Source of the DNA: Streptosporangium saharense
GTDB lineage: Bacteria > Actinomycetota > Actinomycetes > Streptosporangiales > Streptosporangiaceae
Length of the DNA: 64,000 nucleotides
NCBI RefSeq assembly: GCF_014203715.1
Contig: NZ_JACHJP010000013.1
Coordinates: 62,001-126,000, forward strand
Reading direction: 5' to 3'
Of this stretch, positions 35,698 to 42,958 are shown piece after piece. The notes below the pieces were generated by a model. The model made no database searches. It was not told the DNA's origin and saw nothing but the letters and a program-made list of their open reading frames with translations. Made by a program: the position numbers and the translations under genes. The stretch's first letter is position 1. Each line of letters starts with the position of its first letter.

Positions 35698-35916
35698 ATG
35701 CCCCCGAGCAAGGCCGTCGCCCCGGACGGCACCTTCACCACCGGCCCGGAGACCACCGACCGGCTCCTCACCCCCGGCGAGGTGGCGCACATCTTCGGTG
35801 TGGACCCCAAGACGGTCAACCGGTGGTCGCTCACCGGGAAGATCCCCTCCGTCAGGACGCCGAGCGGGCAGCGCCGCTACCGGCAGAGCGACATCAACGC
35901 CCTCATCACCGGCTGA
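35698..35916 (+). CDS. BldC/MerR-like excisionase-type DNA-binding protein
   Basis: A 72-aa protein with a winged helix of the BldC/excisionase type: LLTPGEVAHIFGVDPKTVNRWSLTGKIPSVRTPSGQRRYR (in pieces). Ribosome site GAAGGAG precedes ATG 35698. Such proteins act as developmental regulators (BldC) or as excisionase-like factors of integrative elements. Its position at the end of an accessory cassette and just upstream of the gas-vesicle operon makes either control of that operon or an element-borne role possible. Confidence 0.82.
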   Translation: MPPSKAVAPDGTFTTGPETTDRLLTPGEVAHIFGVDPKTVNRWSLTGKIPSVRTPSGQRRYRQSDINALITG

Positions 35917-36165
35917 CCCACCGCCACGAAAAGCAGGGAAAAATCAGCTTTTCACCTCCAAAACGAGATATGTCTAGTTTTTACCTATATGTGTTTCTTT
36001 GTCGTCTTCTCGGGTAGGGGGACAGCCGATTCGGAAACCAGATGCTTCCGACACGTTTAAAGCGGCAGGCGTTAGTTCTCGATGACGTCTTCCTCTCGCC
36101 GGTGGCCTATCGAGGCCCAAGGCGGACGGATCCCACGATGGAATGATCGTTTAGGGGTGGCGATC
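35917..36165 (+). promoter_or_regulatory. AT-rich promoter region of the gas-vesicle operon
   Basis: The 249 bases between the BldC-like gene and the first gvp gene contain the most AT-rich stretch seen in this window (about 35930-36010, with CTAGTTTTTACCTATATGTG). No ORF is supported. It is the only large gap before ten tightly packed genes, so the operon promoter is probably here. Confidence 0.5.
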
Positions 36166-36768
36166 GTGAAATGCGGAGTGCAGATGGCCCTGGCGGTAGG
36201 CGCAGGCTACTTCCTTGGTCGGCACCACAAGCTGAAGACGGCCCTCGTGCTGGCGGTGGCGGGCGCGACCGGCCGGCTGGGCGCGGGGAAGAGCGGCCTG
36301 TTGCAGCAGGGCCTGAAGCAGCTCGGGTCCTCCCCGGAGCTGGAGAAGCTCACCCAGAGCGTACGAGGCGAACTGCTCGACGTGGGCAAGGCCGCGGCCA
36401 GGGCGGCGGCGAGCAGGCAGATCGACTCACTGACCTCCAGGCTTCACGAACGCGCCGAGTCGTTGCGCGTCCCCGGCGGCCTCGCCGGTGAGGAGGAAGA
36501 AGAGGAAGAGGAGCGCCCACGGAAGCGCCCCACCTCGGGCCGGGGCCGTACGGCTCGCAGATCCCGCGAGGAGCCGGAGGCCGAGGAGGAGGAGTTCGAG
36601 GAGGAGGACGAGGAGGAACCGGAGGACGAGTTCGAGGAAGAAGAAGAGGAAGAGGAGGAGGAAGAAGAGGAGCGCCCGCGAAGCAGGAGCAGGACGGCGA
36701 GGAGCCGGAGCCCGCAGCGTGAGCGGGCGCCCCGGCGAGACCGCCCCGTCCGCCGAGTCCGGGGATGA
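36166..36768 (+). CDS. gvpY: Gas-vesicle-associated GvpY-like protein with acidic repeat tail
   Basis: A 200-aa protein. Residues 1-95 hold a hydrophobic segment (ALAVGAGYFLGRHHKLKTALVLAVAGATG, split here at the His pair) and an amphipathic helical region. Residues about 105-170 are nearly pure Glu runs, and the end is Arg/Ser rich. This resembles the Streptomyces gvpY product, sometimes mis-annotated as DNA primase because of its low-complexity end. GTG 36166 is chosen because AGGGG lies 8 bases upstream; ATG 36184 and earlier starts are in frame. It is the first gene of the gvp operon, 6 bases before gvpZ. Confidence 0.65.
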   Translation: MKCGVQMALAVGAGYFLGRHHKLKTALVLAVAGATGRLGAGKSGLLQQGLKQLGSSPELEKLTQSVRGELLDVGKAAARAAASRQIDSLTSRLHERAESLRVPGGLAGEEEEEEEERPRKRPTSGRGRTARRSREEPEAEEEEFEEEDEEEPEDEFEEEEEEEEEEEEERPRSRSRTARSRSPQRERAPRRDRPVRRVRG

Positions 36769-36774
36769 GACGCG

Positions 36775-37866
36775 ATGACCGAACAGACGAAGGGGACACC
36801 GGCTGGAGAGGTCACGCAGACCCTTCCCGTTGACCAACTCACCCAGGAGCTCCGCAACCTCGCCGAGGCGCTCGGCGAACGGCTCCTGGCATCCGTGACC
36901 GAGAAACTCGGCGGGCTGACCGGTCGGCTGACCGACTTCGCCGACAACGGCGACGGCGGCATCATGGGCCTCGTCGGATCGGTGGTCGGTTCCAAACATC
37001 CCGTGGCCACCGGCCTCAAGGAAATGGCGAAGTCGACGGTCGGCGGCCTGTTCCAGAAGGTCACGGGAGGCGACAAGGGGGGCAAGGGCGGCAAGGGCAA
37101 GAAGCTCAAGCTCACCAGCATCGTCGAGACACTCGACATAGGCGCCCCGTTGCGGCTCGTCTACGACCAGTGGACCCAGTTCGAGGACTTCCCCAGCTTC
37201 ACGAAGAAGGTCGAGGGGGTCCAGCAGGAGGCCGAGGAGAAGATCTCCTGGAAGGCGCAGGTCTTCTGGTCCCACCGGACCTGGGAGTCGACCATCGTCG
37301 AGCAGGTCCCCGACCGGCACATCATCTGGCGTTCCAAGGGAGCCAAGGGCTACGTCGACGGCGCCGTGTCCTTCCACTCCCTCGGTCCCGACCTGACCCG
37401 CGTCCTGCTCGTCCTGGAGTATCACCCGCAGGGCCTGTTCGAGCACACCGGCAACCTGTGGCGGGCACAGGGCAGGCGGGCACGCCTGGAGTTCAAGCAC
37501 TTCAGGCGGCACGTCATGACGCAGACGCTGCTCCACCCCGACGACATCGAGGGATGGCGCGGCGAGATCCGCGACAGCAAGGTCGTCAAGGACCACGAGA
37601 CCGCCCTGCAGGAGGAGGAAGAGGCCCAGGAACCCTCTTCGGAGGAGGAACCTTCCGAGTCTGAGGAGGAGTCTTCCGAGGAGGAGTCGCCGGAGGAAGA
37701 GGAGGAGTCCAAGCAGGCGAAGCGTCCGGTACGGCGCCGCCGCGCCGAGGCCGAGAAGTCCGAGGAGGCGGCTCCGAGGCGTCCGGCCCGACGTCGTCCC
37801 TCGGACACCGAGAAGGAGGAGGCCCCGCGCCCGGCACGACGCCGGACCGCCGCCCGGAGCACGTGA
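36775..37866 (+). CDS. gvpZ: GvpZ-like SRPBCC (polyketide cyclase/dehydrase) protein
   Basis: The 363-aa protein has an N-terminal helical region (1-105), an SRPBCC/START-like domain (about 112-260: LTSIVETLDIGAPLRLVYDQW, FEDFPSFTKKVEGVQQ, WESTIVEQVPDRHIIW, VSFHSLGPDLTRVLLVLEY) and a disordered tail (270-363) alternating Glu runs with Arg/Pro-rich patches. A cyclase/dehydrase-like gene of this kind accompanies actinomycete gvp clusters; its biochemical role is unknown. The acidic tail parallels those of the GvpY- and GvpA-like proteins here. Confidence 0.78.
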   Translation: MTEQTKGTPAGEVTQTLPVDQLTQELRNLAEALGERLLASVTEKLGGLTGRLTDFADNGDGGIMGLVGSVVGSKHPVATGLKEMAKSTVGGLFQKVTGGDKGGKGGKGKKLKLTSIVETLDIGAPLRLVYDQWTQFEDFPSFTKKVEGVQQEAEEKISWKAQVFWSHRTWESTIVEQVPDRHIIWRSKGAKGYVDGAVSFHSLGPDLTRVLLVLEYHPQGLFEHTGNLWRAQGRRARLEFKHFRRHVMTQTLLHPDDIEGWRGEIRDSKVVKDHETALQEEEEAQEPSSEEEPSESEEESSEEESPEEEEESKQAKRPVRRRRAEAEKSEEAAPRRPARRRPSDTEKEEAPRPARRRTAARST

Positions 37867-37908
37867 CGTGGAGTCCGGGAGGAGAACGCGGAGCCGGGGA
37901 GGTGGCTG

Positions 37909-38310
37909 ATGACCATCGTGCAACCTTCGGCGGGCGGAGGAGGAGGCGGATCCTCCTCGGGACTGGCCGACGTCATCGACACGATTCTCGACAAGGGCCT
38001 CGTGATTGACGCCTTCGTCAGGGTCTCGCTCGTCGGCATCGAACTCCTGACGATCGACGTCCGGGTCGTCGTGGCCAGCGTCGACACCTACCTGCGCTTC
38101 GCGGAGGCCGCGAACCGTCTCGACCTCGCGCAGACAGGGGGAAAGGGTCTGCCGGAAGTGGTGCAGGACATGACACAGGGTGTGGGCAAGGCGAAGACCA
38201 AGGGCATCGCGCAGGGGGCACTGGACGCGGCAGGGGACAAGCTGCACGACTTCCTGGGCGACGAGGAGCCCGAGGAGGAACCCCGCAGACGGCGAAGGCG
38301 GGAGGGCTGA
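37909..38310 (+). CDS. gvpA: Gas vesicle structural protein GvpA
   Basis: A 133-aa protein with the strongly conserved GvpA core at about 15-65 ([56 protein letters not shown]). GvpA polymerises into the protein ribs of the gas-filled shell. A Gly-rich N-terminus and a 60-residue C-terminal extension ending [15 protein letters not shown] make it much longer than the roughly 70-aa GvpA of cyanobacteria and haloarchaea, as in Streptomyces. GGGAGGTGG precedes ATG 37909. Confidence 0.9.
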   Translation: MTIVQPSAGGGGGGSSSGLADVIDTILDKGLVIDAFVRVSLVGIELLTIDVRVVVASVDTYLRFAEAANRLDLAQTGGKGLPEVVQDMTQGVGKAKTKGIAQGALDAAGDKLHDFLGDEEPEEEPRRRRRREG

Positions 38311-38311
38311 G

Positions 38312-39085
38312 ATGTCCCGCTCCACAGTTCAGGAGAGCGCCTCCTACGTCTACGGCATCATGCCGGGCGACGTCGAGGTGGACCCCGAAGCCACGGGAGT
38401 CGGTGACCCACCAGCCAAGATCCGGCTCGTACGGCACGGCGACATCGCCGCCCTGACGAGTGAGATCGCGCTGGACCGGCCACTCGGCAGACCGGAGGAC
38501 CTCTTCGCCCACCAACGGCTGCTGGACGAGGCAGCCGCGGAGGTGCCGGTGCTGCCGCTGCGCTTCGGGGCGGTGGTGACCGACGACGAGGCGGTCGTCG
38601 AGGAACTGCTCGCTCCCAACCACGACGCGTTCCGCGACGCGCTGGACGACCTGGAAGGCCGGACGGAGTACATCGTCAAGGGCCGCTACGTCGAGTCGGT
38701 CGTGATCGGTGAGGTCCTCGCGGAGAACCCCGAGGCCGCCCGGCTGCGCGACGACATTCGCGGCAAACCGGAGGAGGCGACCTGGGACGCGCGGATCCGG
38801 CTCGGCGAACTCCTCGGCGAGGGCGTCGCGGCCAGGCGGGACGCCGACACCGAGGAGATCGTCGGAGCCCTCGCCCCGCTGAGCGCCGCCGTCGCCGTAC
38901 GAGAACCAACCCATGAGCAGGACGCGGTGCACGCGGCGTTCCTCATCGAGACCGACCGGCTTGAGGAGTTCGAACGGGCCGTCGAGGAGTTCGGCGAACG
39001 CTGGGCGGAACGGGTGACCGTACGGCTGCTCGGACCGCTGGCGCCGTACGACTTCGTCACGACCCCGTATCCGGAGGAGGGATGA
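38312..39085 (+). CDS. gvpF: Gas vesicle protein GvpF (GvpF/GvpL family)
   Basis: The 257-aa protein opens with SYVYGIMPGDVEV and contains the two alpha/beta domains of the family: ALTSEIALDRPLGRPEDLFAHQRLLDEAAAEVPVLPLRFGAVV (in pieces) and a C-terminal LLGPLAPYDFVT. GvpF/L proteins are minor components contacting GvpA and act as assembly chaperones. ATG 38312 follows GGAGGG one base past the gvpA stop. A second family member (40052-40834) is present. Confidence 0.9.
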   Translation: MSRSTVQESASYVYGIMPGDVEVDPEATGVGDPPAKIRLVRHGDIAALTSEIALDRPLGRPEDLFAHQRLLDEAAAEVPVLPLRFGAVVTDDEAVVEELLAPNHDAFRDALDDLEGRTEYIVKGRYVESVVIGEVLAENPEAARLRDDIRGKPEEATWDARIRLGELLGEGVAARRDADTEEIVGALAPLSAAVAVREPTHEQDAVHAAFLIETDRLEEFERAVEEFGERWAERVTVRLLGPLAPYDFVTTPYPEEG

Positions 39086-39088
39086 CGG

Positions 39089-39328
39089 ATGGACCTGTTC
39101 GGCCTGACCCTCGGCCTGCCGTTCGCTCCGATCCGTGGGCTGATCCGGCTCGCGGAGCTGATCGAGGAGCAGGTCGAGCTGGAGACGCGCAGCCCGGCCG
39201 GGGTCCGGCGCAGGCTGGAGGAGATCGAGGAGGCCAGGCGCGCCGGCCTGATGACCGAGGAGGAGGAGAAAGAGGCGGTGACGCGGATCCTCGGACAGAT
39301 GACGGCGCCCGACGGGGAGAGGGGATGA
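39089..39328 (+). CDS. gvpG: Gas vesicle protein GvpG
   Basis: A 79-aa protein typical of GvpG: hydrophobic start FGLTLGLPFAPIRGLIRLAEL, then a charged helical hairpin (IEEQVELETRSP, GVRRRLEEIEEARRAGLMTEEEE). It is a small assembly factor usually encoded directly after gvpF, as here (3 bases apart). Length is normal. Confidence 0.9.
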   Translation: MDLFGLTLGLPFAPIRGLIRLAELIEEQVELETRSPAGVRRRLEEIEEARRAGLMTEEEEKEAVTRILGQMTAPDGERG

Positions 39329-39332
39329 TCTC

Positions 39333-39674
39333 GTGCCTCCCAGGCGAAGAGAGCGGATCGTTTCCGAGGACCTCTACGACGAGGAATTCGAGGACGAATC
39401 GGGGCAGGCCCGCCTCACCGTGGCGAGCGTGGGCAAGGCCGCCGTGCGGGAGATCGCCGAGCTGACCGCGAAGGAGATCGAGGGCGTCACGTTCGTGCAG
39501 CCGAAGGAGGACGGCTGGCTGGCCGGGGTCGAGGTCGTCGAGGACCGCCGGGTCCCGTCCTCCGGCGACGTCCTGGCGCTCTACGAGGTCGAGTTGGCAG
39601 GGGAGGGAGATCTGCTGTCCTACCGCAGGACACGCCGCTACAAGCGCGGCAGGGGAGACAGTGAGGGGCCGTGA
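39333..39674 (+). CDS. gvpO: Gas vesicle protein GvpO
   Basis: A 113-aa protein. The domain at about 40-105 (VREIAELTAKEIEGVTFVQPKEDGWLAGVEVVEDRRVP in pieces, then DVLALYEVELAGEGDLLSYRR) is characteristic of GvpO, required for vesicle formation in haloarchaea. The N-terminus is acidic (EDLYDEEFEDE). GTG 39333 starts 4 bases after gvpG. In Streptomyces clusters gvpO comes before gvpA, so its place after gvpG is a rearrangement. Confidence 0.88.
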   Translation: MPPRRRERIVSEDLYDEEFEDESGQARLTVASVGKAAVREIAELTAKEIEGVTFVQPKEDGWLAGVEVVEDRRVPSSGDVLALYEVELAGEGDLLSYRRTRRYKRGRGDSEGP

Positions 39675-39675
39675 G

Positions 39676-40059
39676 ATGACCAATCCGGTACGACCCGGTT
39701 CCACGGCGCCCCAGGGCTACGGCAGCAGGTCGCTCGCCGGACGGGAGACGACCAACCTGGGCGACATCCTGGAACGCGTGCTCGACAGAGGCGTGGTGAT
39801 CGTGGGGGACATCCGCGTGAACCTGCTGGACATCGAACTGCTCACGATCAAGCTGCGCCTGCTGATCGCCTCGGTGGACACGGCCCGCGAACTGGGCATC
39901 GACTGGTGGGAGCACGATCCGTGGCTGTCCTCGAAGGATCACGACCTGATCGAGGAGAACCGCAGACTCCGCAGACGGCTGACCTCCCTTGAGGAGGGCG
40001 AACCTGGACGGATCGAGGCCGGGACGCGGTCACGTGTGGTGAGGGAGGACCGTGACTGA
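39676..40059 (+). CDS. gvpJ: Gas vesicle protein GvpJ (GvpA-like)
   Basis: A 127-aa GvpA-family minor shell protein: NLGDILERVLDRGVVIVGDIRVNLLDIELLTIKLRLLIASVDTARELG (in pieces) followed by WWEHDPWLSS and a charged helix. The extra segment after the core and the divergent core mark it as GvpJ and not GvpA; J proteins are thought to shape the conical tips. ATG 39676 lies 1 base after gvpO. The stop overlaps gvpL by 8 bases. Confidence 0.87.
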   Translation: MTNPVRPGSTAPQGYGSRSLAGRETTNLGDILERVLDRGVVIVGDIRVNLLDIELLTIKLRLLIASVDTARELGIDWWEHDPWLSSKDHDLIEENRRLRRRLTSLEEGEPGRIEAGTRSRVVREDRD

Positions 40060-40834
40060 GATCGGCACATACGTGTACGCGATCGCCCGTGACGCAGACA
40101 GTCCGGACCCGTCCGGCCTGGAGGGGGTGGCCGGGGCACCGGTGAGAACCGTCGAACAGGCCGGTCTTGTCGCCTATGTCAGCGCCGTACCGCTCGACCA
40201 GTTCGGCGAGGAGCCGCTGCGGCGCTCACTGGAGAACCTGGACTGGGTCGCGGACACCGCCCGCGCCCACCACCACGTCGTCGAGACCGTCTCCGAGGCG
40301 GTCGCGACGGCCCCCGTGCGGCTCGTCACCGTCTACACGGGCGAGGAGCAGGTGGGCGCCCTGCTGGAGCGGCGGCACGACGCCATCGCCGAGGTGCTCT
40401 CCCGCGTCGCCGGGCGCAGCGAGTGGGGCGTGAAGGCATACGCGGAACAGGTCCTCTCTCCTCCACCTTCCAGTGGGGATGACCAGGGGACCGAGAACCC
40501 GGGGACGGCCTACCTGAAACGGCGGCAGGCGAACCTGCGTGACCGGAACGACGCGTGGCGCCACGCGGTCGGCGAGGCCGAGCGGGTCAACGCCGCCCTG
40601 GCCGCCGTCGCCGTGGCGAGCAGGCGCCACCGCCCCCAGGATCCCGAACTCTCTGGGCGTGAGGAGTGGATGGTGCTCAACGGCGCTTACCTGGTCGACG
40701 ACGACCGCGCCGACGAGTTCGCCACCACCCTCGACGCCCTCCGAGGGCAGGGCCTCGACCTGGAGCTCACCGGCCCCTGGGCTCCCTACTCCTTCACCGA
40801 CATCGACCTCAATGAGGCTTCGGATGAGCTCTGA
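40052..40834 (+). CDS. gvpL: Gas vesicle protein GvpL (GvpF/GvpL family)
   Basis: The 260-aa second member of the GvpF/L family starts with GTYVYAIARDADSPD and ends LELTGPWAPYSFTDIDL. Conserved points include APVRLVTVYTGEEQV, WGVKAYAE and EWMVLNGAYLVDDDRADEF. It lies between gvpJ and gvpS, as in Streptomyces (J-L-S-K). GTG 40052 overlaps the gvpJ end. It is likely an adaptor linking A/J/S proteins during assembly. Confidence 0.89.
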   Translation: MTEIGTYVYAIARDADSPDPSGLEGVAGAPVRTVEQAGLVAYVSAVPLDQFGEEPLRRSLENLDWVADTARAHHHVVETVSEAVATAPVRLVTVYTGEEQVGALLERRHDAIAEVLSRVAGRSEWGVKAYAEQVLSPPPSSGDDQGTENPGTAYLKRRQANLRDRNDAWRHAVGEAERVNAALAAVAVASRRHRPQDPELSGREEWMVLNGAYLVDDDRADEFATTLDALRGQGLDLELTGPWAPYSFTDIDLNEASDEL

Positions 40835-41066
40835 GGTTTCCCGGGGAGCCGAACTGGCCAGGCGGGGGCGGCTGCCCCCGGAGCGGGTGGCGCTCGTCGA
40901 TCTCCTGGACCGGCTGCTGGCGGGCGGCGTCGTGGTGACGGGGGACCTCGTCCTGTCCATCGCGGACATCGATCTCGTACGGATCTCCCTCCGCGTCCTG
41001 ATCACGTCCGTCACGGAGTCAACCAAGATCGAACCGGAGAGCTTCTATGAACCGGTCTGGAAGTGA
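40824..41066 (+). CDS. gvpS: Gas vesicle protein GvpS (GvpA-like)
   Basis: An 80-aa GvpA-family protein: VALVDLLDRLLAGGVVVTGDLVLSIADIDLVRISLRVLITSV (in pieces) with a short N-terminal arm and the end SFYEPVWK. Position between gvpL and gvpK identifies it as GvpS. ATG 40824 (11 bases inside gvpL) gives the standard length; ATG 40812 is in frame. It overlaps gvpK by 20 bases. Confidence 0.87.
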   Translation: MSSEVSRGAELARRGRLPPERVALVDLLDRLLAGGVVVTGDLVLSIADIDLVRISLRVLITSVTESTKIEPESFYEPVWK

Positions 41067-41448
41067 ACCATCCACATTCGTCAGGCCGTCACCGGGGGTG
41101 GCGCGGTCAAGGGTTACGTGGCCGCGCGGGACGCGGGTGGCGTCCGGAAGACGGCCGGGGACCGTACGGCGGGACGGCTGGCGCGTCGCCACCGACCCCG
41201 AGCGGGTCGAGCGCGACCTGACGTGCCTCGTTCTCACGCTCGTCGAGCTGATCCGCCAACTTGTCGAACGGCAGAGCGTACGCCGGATGGAGCAGGGCGA
41301 CCTGTCCGACGAACAGATCGAGACGCTGGGCCTGACGCTGATGCGTCTTGAGGGGGCGATGAAGGAACTGTGCGACCACTTCGACCTGTCCCCCTCCGAC
41401 CTCAACCTCGACCTCGGCCCCTTCGGAACCCTCCTTCCCATGGACTGA
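41047..41448 (+). CDS. gvpK: Gas vesicle protein GvpK
   Basis: The 133-aa protein ends the operon. The conserved core is at about 45-130 (ATDPERVERDLTCLVLTLVELIRQLVERQSVRRMEQGDLSDEQIETLGLTLMRLEGAM in pieces, then LGPFGTLL). GvpK is a small, universally present minor vesicle protein. The N-terminal 40 residues are basic and variable. ATG 41047 overlaps gvpS; GTG 41063 is a possible alternative in another frame and is rejected. No gvpN or gvpV gene follows. Confidence 0.9.
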   Translation: MNRSGSEPSTFVRPSPGVARSRVTWPRGTRVASGRRPGTVRRDGWRVATDPERVERDLTCLVLTLVELIRQLVERQSVRRMEQGDLSDEQIETLGLTLMRLEGAMKELCDHFDLSPSDLNLDLGPFGTLLPMD

Positions 41449-41540
41449 CCCGGGCTTGTCGCGGCCTGGGTCCGCACACGGCGCCGTGCCTACGCGCTAA
41501 CTTGTGGGTGCTGTCATCTTGGTGGAGTTCATGATCTGTC

Positions 41541-41610
41541 CGGAATGTCCAAGTCGCTGAAAGTAATGATTTTCCGCCTTCTTCGCCGACAAACCCGCAG
41601 GTCACCGAGG
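41541..41610 (+). promoter_or_regulatory. Probable CRISPR leader end
   Basis: The 70 bases before the first repeat include an AT-richer stretch (CTGAAAGTAATGATTTTCC) and end in CCCGCAGGTCACCGAGG, the kind of leader junction seen next to type I-E arrays. The degenerate repeat lies at the opposite end, which supports transcription in the + direction. Confidence 0.5.
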
Positions 41611-41823
41611 GTGCTCCCCGCGCACGCGGGGATGGTCCCGGGGACGCCGGGCCCGTACGGCTCGGCCAGCCGTGCTCCTCGCGCACGCGGGGATGGTCCC
41701 ACGGTCCAGCCCGGGAAATCCTGCTCGATCTCCGTGCTCCCCGCGCACGCGGGGATGGTCCCGGGGGGACGATCCGTTGGGCGAGGCCCTGAGGGTGCTC
41801 CCCGCGCATGCGGGGATATGGGG
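41611..41823 (+). CRISPR. Short type I-E CRISPR array: 4 repeats, 3 spacers
   Basis: Repeats of 29 bases are at 41611-41639, 41672-41700, 41734-41762 and 41795-41823. They share GTGCTCCCCGCGCACG followed by CGGGGATGGTCCC, with an internal palindrome CCCCGCG/CGCGGGG. Spacers are 32, 33 and 32 bases. Repeat 2 has one C-to-T change. Repeat 4 is degenerate in its last third (ATATGGGG replaces ATGGTCCC), marking the old, distal end. Repeat size, sequence and 32-base spacers indicate type I-E (Cse). No cas gene occurs in the window, so the array depends on a distant locus or is an orphan. Confidence 0.93.
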
Positions 41824-42106
41824 CTTCATGAGGATTTCCAGCAGCTTGGAGGAAACGATGTCATCTGTTCCCGTGCCCGGGGGAAGGGGTAAGGAAAGGG
41901 CTACGGAGCCGGGGAGGGAGGGCTAGTCTCTGATCGTGCTCGGGCTGATATCGCCACACTTGCCAAGGTCCAGCATGCTCCAGCCCCTCCAGTCCGGACA
42001 CTTCGCACCTTGTGCCACCCGTCGCACAGCAGGCGGGATCACTTGTTATGGCGCAAGCCGGACCCGCGATATGGGCGAAGGGCGGACAACGCCTAGGCTT
42101 GTCCGC
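41824..42106 (+). other. Region between CRISPR array and folP
   Basis: There is no gene I can support in these 283 bases, although the folP frame is open back to 41936. It should contain the folP promoter. Nothing resembling a tRNA, attachment site or transposon end is visible at this junction, which is one boundary of the segment separating folE from folP. Confidence 0.4.
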
Positions 42107-42958
42107 ATGACTACGTGGAGTGTGCCGGGGTTGCCCGCCAAGGGCCGCTGCCTGGTGATGGGCGTGGTCAACGTCACCCCCGACTCCTTCTCGGACGGGG
42201 GCCAGTGGTTCGACGCGGCGACAGCCGTACGGCATGGGCTTGAGCTGGTGGAACAGGGCGCGGACATCGTCGATGTCGGCGGCGAGTCCACCAGGCCCGG
42301 CGCGGCGCGGGTCTCGCTCGACGAGGAGTTGGCCCGGGTCGAACCGGTCATCAGGGCGTTGAGCGGAGAAGGCGTCACGGTCAGTGTCGACACCATGCGG
42401 GCCGAGGTCGCGCAGGCGGCGGTCGAGGCGGGCGCGAAGCTCGTCAACGACGTCAGCGGCGGCCTGGCCGACCCGGAGATGCCGAGAGTGGTGGCCGCCT
42501 CGGGCGTGCCGTACGTCGTGATGCACTGGCGCGGCCACAGCCACTCGATGGACAGCCGGGCGATCTACGGTGACGTTGTGACCGAGGTGCGCGAGGAGCT
42601 GTCGAAACGGGTCGCCTCCGTGCTCGCCGAAGGGGTCGCGGAGAGTCAGATCGTGCTCGACCCCGGGATCGGCTTCTCGAAGAACTCCGACCACAACTGG
42701 GCCGTGCTCGCGGGCATCGAACAGCTCGCCGAGCTGGGCTATCCCCTGCTCATCGGAGCATCACGCAAGCGTTTTCTCGGCCGTCTGCTGGCTGACCCGG
42801 ACGGCACCCCCCGACCCTTCGGCCAGAGCGACGACGCCACGATCGCCGTGACCGCCCTCGCCGCGCAGGCGGGGGCGTGGTGCGTTCGAGTGCACGACGT
42901 ACGCCCGAACGCGGACGCCGTCCGCGTGGCCGCAGCAGTTCAGAGAGCGAGATCATGA
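42107..42958 (+). CDS. folP: Dihydropteroate synthase
   Basis: The 283-aa TIM-barrel enzyme joins p-aminobenzoate to hydroxymethyl-dihydropterin pyrophosphate; it is the sulfonamide target. Signature motifs are present: MGVVNVTPDSFSDGG, GADIVDVGGESTRPGA, LVNDVSGG, ILDPGIGFSK-like IVLDPGIGFSKN and LIGASRKRFLG. The open frame extends upstream, but ATG 42107 gives the normal N-terminus. Its stop overlaps the next start (ATGA). Confidence 0.96.
   Translation: MTTWSVPGLPAKGRCLVMGVVNVTPDSFSDGGQWFDAATAVRHGLELVEQGADIVDVGGESTRPGAARVSLDEELARVEPVIRALSGEGVTVSVDTMRAEVAQAAVEAGAKLVNDVSGGLADPEMPRVVAASGVPYVVMHWRGHSHSMDSRAIYGDVVTEVREELSKRVASVLAEGVAESQIVLDPGIGFSKNSDHNWAVLAGIEQLAELGYPLLIGASRKRFLGRLLADPDGTPRPFGQSDDATIAVTALAAQAGAWCVRVHDVRPNADAVRVAAAVQRARS

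Noticed and set aside
41449-42106. Attachment site or tRNA at the gvp/CRISPR-fol junction
   Set aside because: No tRNA-like fold, integrase gene or matching direct repeat at 9722 was visible.
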